Shown piece after piece: positions 60,639 to 64,000 of a stretch of 64,000 nucleotides of DNA. The first letter of the stretch is position 1. The number at the start of each line of letters is the position of its first letter. Made by a program: the position numbers and the translations under genes. The stretch is from Gordonia jinhuaensis. GTDB taxonomy: Bacteria > Actinomycetota > Actinomycetes > Mycobacteriales > Mycobacteriaceae. The notes beneath the pieces are model-generated. The model did not search any database, was not told where the DNA came from, and was given only the letters and a program-made list of their open reading frames with translations. The DNA lies in contig NZ_BMGC01000002.1 in the NCBI RefSeq assembly GCF_014639795.1, positions 173,646-237,645 of the forward strand, written 5' to 3'.

Positions 60639-60942
60639 CGTGACCCGATCTAATCGCGTACCGGATTCCCCCGTCAGCCGTGTGAGCGCTGTCAACCCCG
60701 TCAGCGCCGCCACCCCGCGCGGGCCGTTGGCCGAACCGAGTCGGTTCGGGGTGCACACCGGTGAACCGGTGGAATCGGCAGACGGTCGTCGGGAGCCGCC
60801 CGCGGTGGCACTCGGGCTCGAGCCGCCGCGATTCTGCGGGCAGTGCGCTCGACGGATGGTGGTGCAGGTGTGTCCGGACGGCTGGTCGGCGCGCTGCTCG
60901 CGCCACGGCACGGTCGACTCGACGGAGGTGGGTTCGCGATGA
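60625..60942 (+). CDS. bsaP: Biotin synthase auxiliary protein BsaP (Rv1590-like)
   Basis: This is a small protein (105 residues from ATG 60625, 100 from GTG 60640) with a C-terminal Cys cluster [20 protein letters not shown] then ARCSRHG. This arrangement and the position directly after bioB match mycobacterial BsaP, reported as an iron-sulfur accessory protein needed by BioB to make biotin. The first 60 residues are low complexity. The start is uncertain; ATG 60625 would overlap the end of bioB. Its stop overlaps the next start (ATGA at 60939). Confidence 0.85.
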   Translation: MTRCDVTRSNRVPDSPVSRVSAVNPVSAATPRGPLAEPSRFGVHTGEPVESADGRREPPAVALGLEPPRFCGQCARRMVVQVCPDGWSARCSRHGTVDSTEVGSR

Positions 60943-61571
60943 GCTGGACCGCAACGACATTCGGCGGTCGGACCGGCGTCGAACCGGCGGCACCACCCAC
61001 CCGTGCCTGGATGTCGACCGGCGCGGTGGTGCTGCTCGGGATCGTGGTCGGCATCGTCTGGGGTGTGCTCACGCCGGGACTGCGAGGTGTAGTGGTCGCG
61101 CCCGGTCGCGCGGGGCTGCTGTCTGACAGCACCGTGCACCGCTTCGATGCGATCGCGATCTTCGCGTGTCTGTGTGCGGTCTACGGTGTCGCCGCCGCGC
61201 TCGGTCAGTGGATGGTCGCGCGATCACCCGCTGACAGGGCGTTCGTCCGCAGCGCCCGGGGGACGATCATTCTCGTGATCGCGACCATTGCCGGCTCGGC
61301 GCTCGGCGCCTGGATCGGCGGTCTGATCGCGCATGCCCGCTACCCGGGCGCCGGCTCGGCGCAGTTCGGCCAGTACTTCTTCGAGGCGCCGTCGCTGTGG
61401 ATACGCGGGGCCTCAGGCCTCGGTATGAGCGCCCCATGGGTGCTCGTGGTCGTCGCACCCGTATGTGCGCTGATCGCTCAGGCGATCGTGGTGCTCAGCA
61501 ACCCTCGCGCCGATCTCGGCGTGGGCACCGACGCCGAGATCGGTCTCGGCGTCGGTGAGCACACCCACTGA
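60939..61571 (+). CDS. DUF2567-like four-helix membrane protein (Rv1591-like)
   Basis: The product is 210 residues with four hydrophobic helices (about 27-47, 71-91, 105-130 and 165-190) and one external loop containing the AHARYPGAGSAQFGQYFF segment. This matches the layout of actinobacterial DUF2567 proteins, which lie after bsaP in mycobacteria. Function unknown. GGAGG lies 12 bases upstream of ATG 60939, which overlaps the bsaP stop. It is convergent with nrtR. Confidence 0.8.
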   Translation: MSWTATTFGGRTGVEPAAPPTRAWMSTGAVVLLGIVVGIVWGVLTPGLRGVVVAPGRAGLLSDSTVHRFDAIAIFACLCAVYGVAAALGQWMVARSPADRAFVRSARGTIILVIATIAGSALGAWIGGLIAHARYPGAGSAQFGQYFFEAPSLWIRGASGLGMSAPWVLVVVAPVCALIAQAIVVLSNPRADLGVGTDAEIGLGVGEHTH

Positions 61572-61608
61572 CTCGACCGGACTGACTCGACTGGACTGAC
61601 TCGCGCCC
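61567..61608. repeat. 14-bp tandem repeat at the end of the membrane protein gene
   Basis: ACTGACTCGACCGG, ACTGACTCGACTGG and ACTGACTCGCGCCC follow one another from 61567; the first unit contains the stop codon. A further TGACTCGA follows at 61613. It lies between convergent genes. Confidence 0.75.
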
Positions 61609-61654
61609 GGCCTGACTCGAGACAGGGCCGGTGCGGGCCGCCGAGTCGGTCACC

Positions 61655-62362
61655 TCACGGGGGCGGACGCAGCGTGGCGAACTCGTCGGTCACCCGAAGT
61701 CGGTTGTCGGTGAAGCGGTACAGCGCCGGGGGCCGCCCGCCGGACCTGCCGGTGCGGCCTACTGTGCCGGTCGTCTCGACCACACCTCGCCGACTGAGAA
61801 TGCGCAACAGATTGGTGGCGTCGACGGGATAGCCCAATGTCGCGCGGAAGATCTCCGAGAGCGCGGACATCGGGAACTGGTGCGGTGCCAGCGCGAAGGC
61901 GATGTTGGTGTAGGACATCTTCGCCGCCAGTCGTGACCGCGCCAGATCGACCATCGACCGGTGATCGAAACTCATCGTGGGCAGCGCGTCGACCGGCAGC
62001 CACCGCGTGTCGGCGGGCAGTTCGGTTGCCGAGTCCACCGGCACCAGACCCAGGTAGGTCGAGGCGATGGCCCGCGGCCCCGGCATCCGGCCCGGGTCGG
62101 AGAAGGTGGCGATCTGCTCGAGATGGGCGACCTCCCGCAGATCGACCTTCTCGGCGAGCTGACGGCGCGCCGAGGTGGTCAGGTCTTCGTCGGCACCCAG
62201 CGCCCCTCCGGGTAGCGACCAGGTTCCGGCCTGCGGTTCGATGCCGCGCTGCCACAGCAGGACCGCCAGGCGCGGAGCGCCGGTAGCCGCGTCGGTGTCG
62301 GGGTCGTCGATGATGCGGAAGACCACGCACCGAACCTCATGAACCATCGTGGCCGCCGACAT
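61655..62362 (-). CDS. nrtR: NrtR, Nudix-related repressor of NAD synthesis
   Basis: NrtR senses ADP-ribose or related compounds and represses NAD genes. The product of about 235 residues has an N-terminal Nudix-like domain (about 5-135) in which the catalytic box is degenerate: [20 protein letters not shown], without the Glu pair of active hydrolases. A C-terminal winged helix (about 140-225) includes [20 protein letters not shown] and [12 protein letters not shown]. It is divergent from nadA, with a palindrome between. Starts at 62362, 62347 or GTG 62407 are possible. Confidence 0.9.
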   Translation of the reverse strand: MSAATMVHEVRCVVFRIIDDPDTDAATGAPRLAVLLWQRGIEPQAGTWSLPGGALGADEDLTTSARRQLAEKVDLREVAHLEQIATFSDPGRMPGPRAIASTYLGLVPVDSATELPADTRWLPVDALPTMSFDHRSMVDLARSRLAAKMSYTNIAFALAPHQFPMSALSEIFRATLGYPVDATNLLRILSRRGVVETTGTVGRTGRSGGRPPALYRFTDNRLRVTDEFATLRPPP

Positions 62363-62457
62363 GGCAGCGATTGTATGTTCCGCCCGATCAGGCGACGGGG
62401 GAGACACACGAGGACTGCCGGACGGAGGCGCCCGGAACGCGGTGCTGTACGGAACAG

Positions 62458-62482
62458 GGTTTTCGATCTATAGTCGAAAACC
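62458..62482. promoter_or_regulatory. Candidate NrtR operator
   Basis: GGTTTTCGA (62458-62466), spacer TCTATAG, TCGAAAACC (62474-62482): perfect 9-bp arms between divergent nrtR and nadA, where NrtR sites are expected. Confidence 0.65.
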
Positions 62483-62534
62483 GCATGACGTGCGCCGGCG
62501 ACGACGCCAAACCGCGACAGGAGGTGGTGTTCAC

Positions 62535-63673
<1,139 letters not shown>

Positions 63674-63677
<4 letters not shown>

Positions 63678-64000
63678 TGGTCGGGGGAGCCGAGGTGACC
63701 GAACTGGTGGTCCCCGATGCGCGGTCGGTGATCCGCACCGCACTCGACGAGGATCTGCGCCTGGGCCCCGACGTGACGACGGCCGCGACCGTGCCGTCGT
63801 CGGCGCGCACCCACGCCCGCATCGTCACCCGTGAGGCCGGCGTCGTCGCCGGTGTCGACGTGGCGCTGGCGGTGTTCGACGAGGTGATCGGCGACGACTA
63901 CACGGTGATCTCGCGGGTGGCCGACGGATCGGCGGTGGAACCCGGCGAGGTGGTGGTGGAGGTCGAGGCGCCCACCGGGCGGCTGCTGACCGCCGAACGC
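63674..64000 (+). CDS. nadC: Quinolinate phosphoribosyltransferase (3' end outside window)
   Basis: NadC turns quinolinate into nicotinate mononucleotide. The first 109 residues are visible: a start [20 protein letters not shown], the [15 protein letters not shown] segment typical of the NadC N-terminal domain, and [20 protein letters not shown]. The gene continues past base 64000. It overlaps nadA by four bases, leaving no room for nadB between them. Confidence 0.93.

Overview
The window is high-GC DNA from a mycolic-acid actinobacterium (order Mycobacteriales). Gene order matches the Mycobacterium tuberculosis Rv1534-Rv1596 neighbourhood in many places (ileS, dinX, ansA, lspA, a RluD-type synthase, dnaE1, Rv1558-like, ilvA, tre genes, acyltransferase, bioA/F/D/B, Rv1590, Rv1591, nadA, nadC). 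Several short-intergenic and accessory features look more like Gordonia or a relative; the genus is inferred, not proven. No rRNA, tRNA, phage, IS element or CRISPR array was seen.

Layout. 1-5.7 kb: end of the division cluster (ftsZ end, pgeF, YggS-type PLP protein, sepF, yggT, wag31/divIVA, a small membrane protein). 5.7-9.2 kb: ileS behind an ultrashort translational T-box riboswitch. 9.3-15.1 kb: accessory stretch with three TetR regulators, a VOC protein, a P-loop kinase-like protein, and an APC permease carrying two frameshifts divergent from a TetR gene and a DmpA-type peptidase. 15.1-18.1 kb: a complete M-box (magnesium) riboswitch on the minus strand in front of tiny ORFs, a deazaflavin-type nitroreductase with two palindromic operators, and a DinB polymerase. 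18.1-25.3 kb: ansA, an MTB12-like lipoprotein, the coupled set lspA-rluD-membrane protein-Ser/Thr kinase, and a convergent ABC-F ATPase. 25.7-31.8 kb: dnaE1, small membrane protein, Ddn-like protein, ilvA. 31.9-53.4 kb: LLM oxidoreductase and the trehalose genes; treZ is separated from treY-treX by about 13.4 kb holding a GntR regulator with nagA-nagB, a complete mce locus (yrbEA-yrbEB-mceA to mceF-mas) and a gluconokinase. 53.5-56 kb: membrane acyltransferase. 56-64 kb: biotin genes bioA, bioF-bioD-bioB-bsaP plus a DUF2567-like membrane protein, then nrtR divergent from nadA-nadC, with no nadB between them.

How parts fit together. SepF and Wag31 support septation and polar growth with FtsZ. 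TreX, TreY and TreZ form the glycogen-to-trehalose route. NagA and NagB turn N-acetylglucosamine-6-phosphate into fructose-6-phosphate under a GntR regulator with two related candidate operators. The mce locus encodes a whole lipid importer. BioA/F/D/B and BsaP make biotin, with a BioQ-like palindrome at the bioF start. NadA/NadC make quinolinate and nicotinate mononucleotide under NrtR. The most notable non-coding elements are the M-box, the ileS T-box, and several perfect operator-like palindromes. Short in-frame tandem repeats recur at protein ends and linkers.
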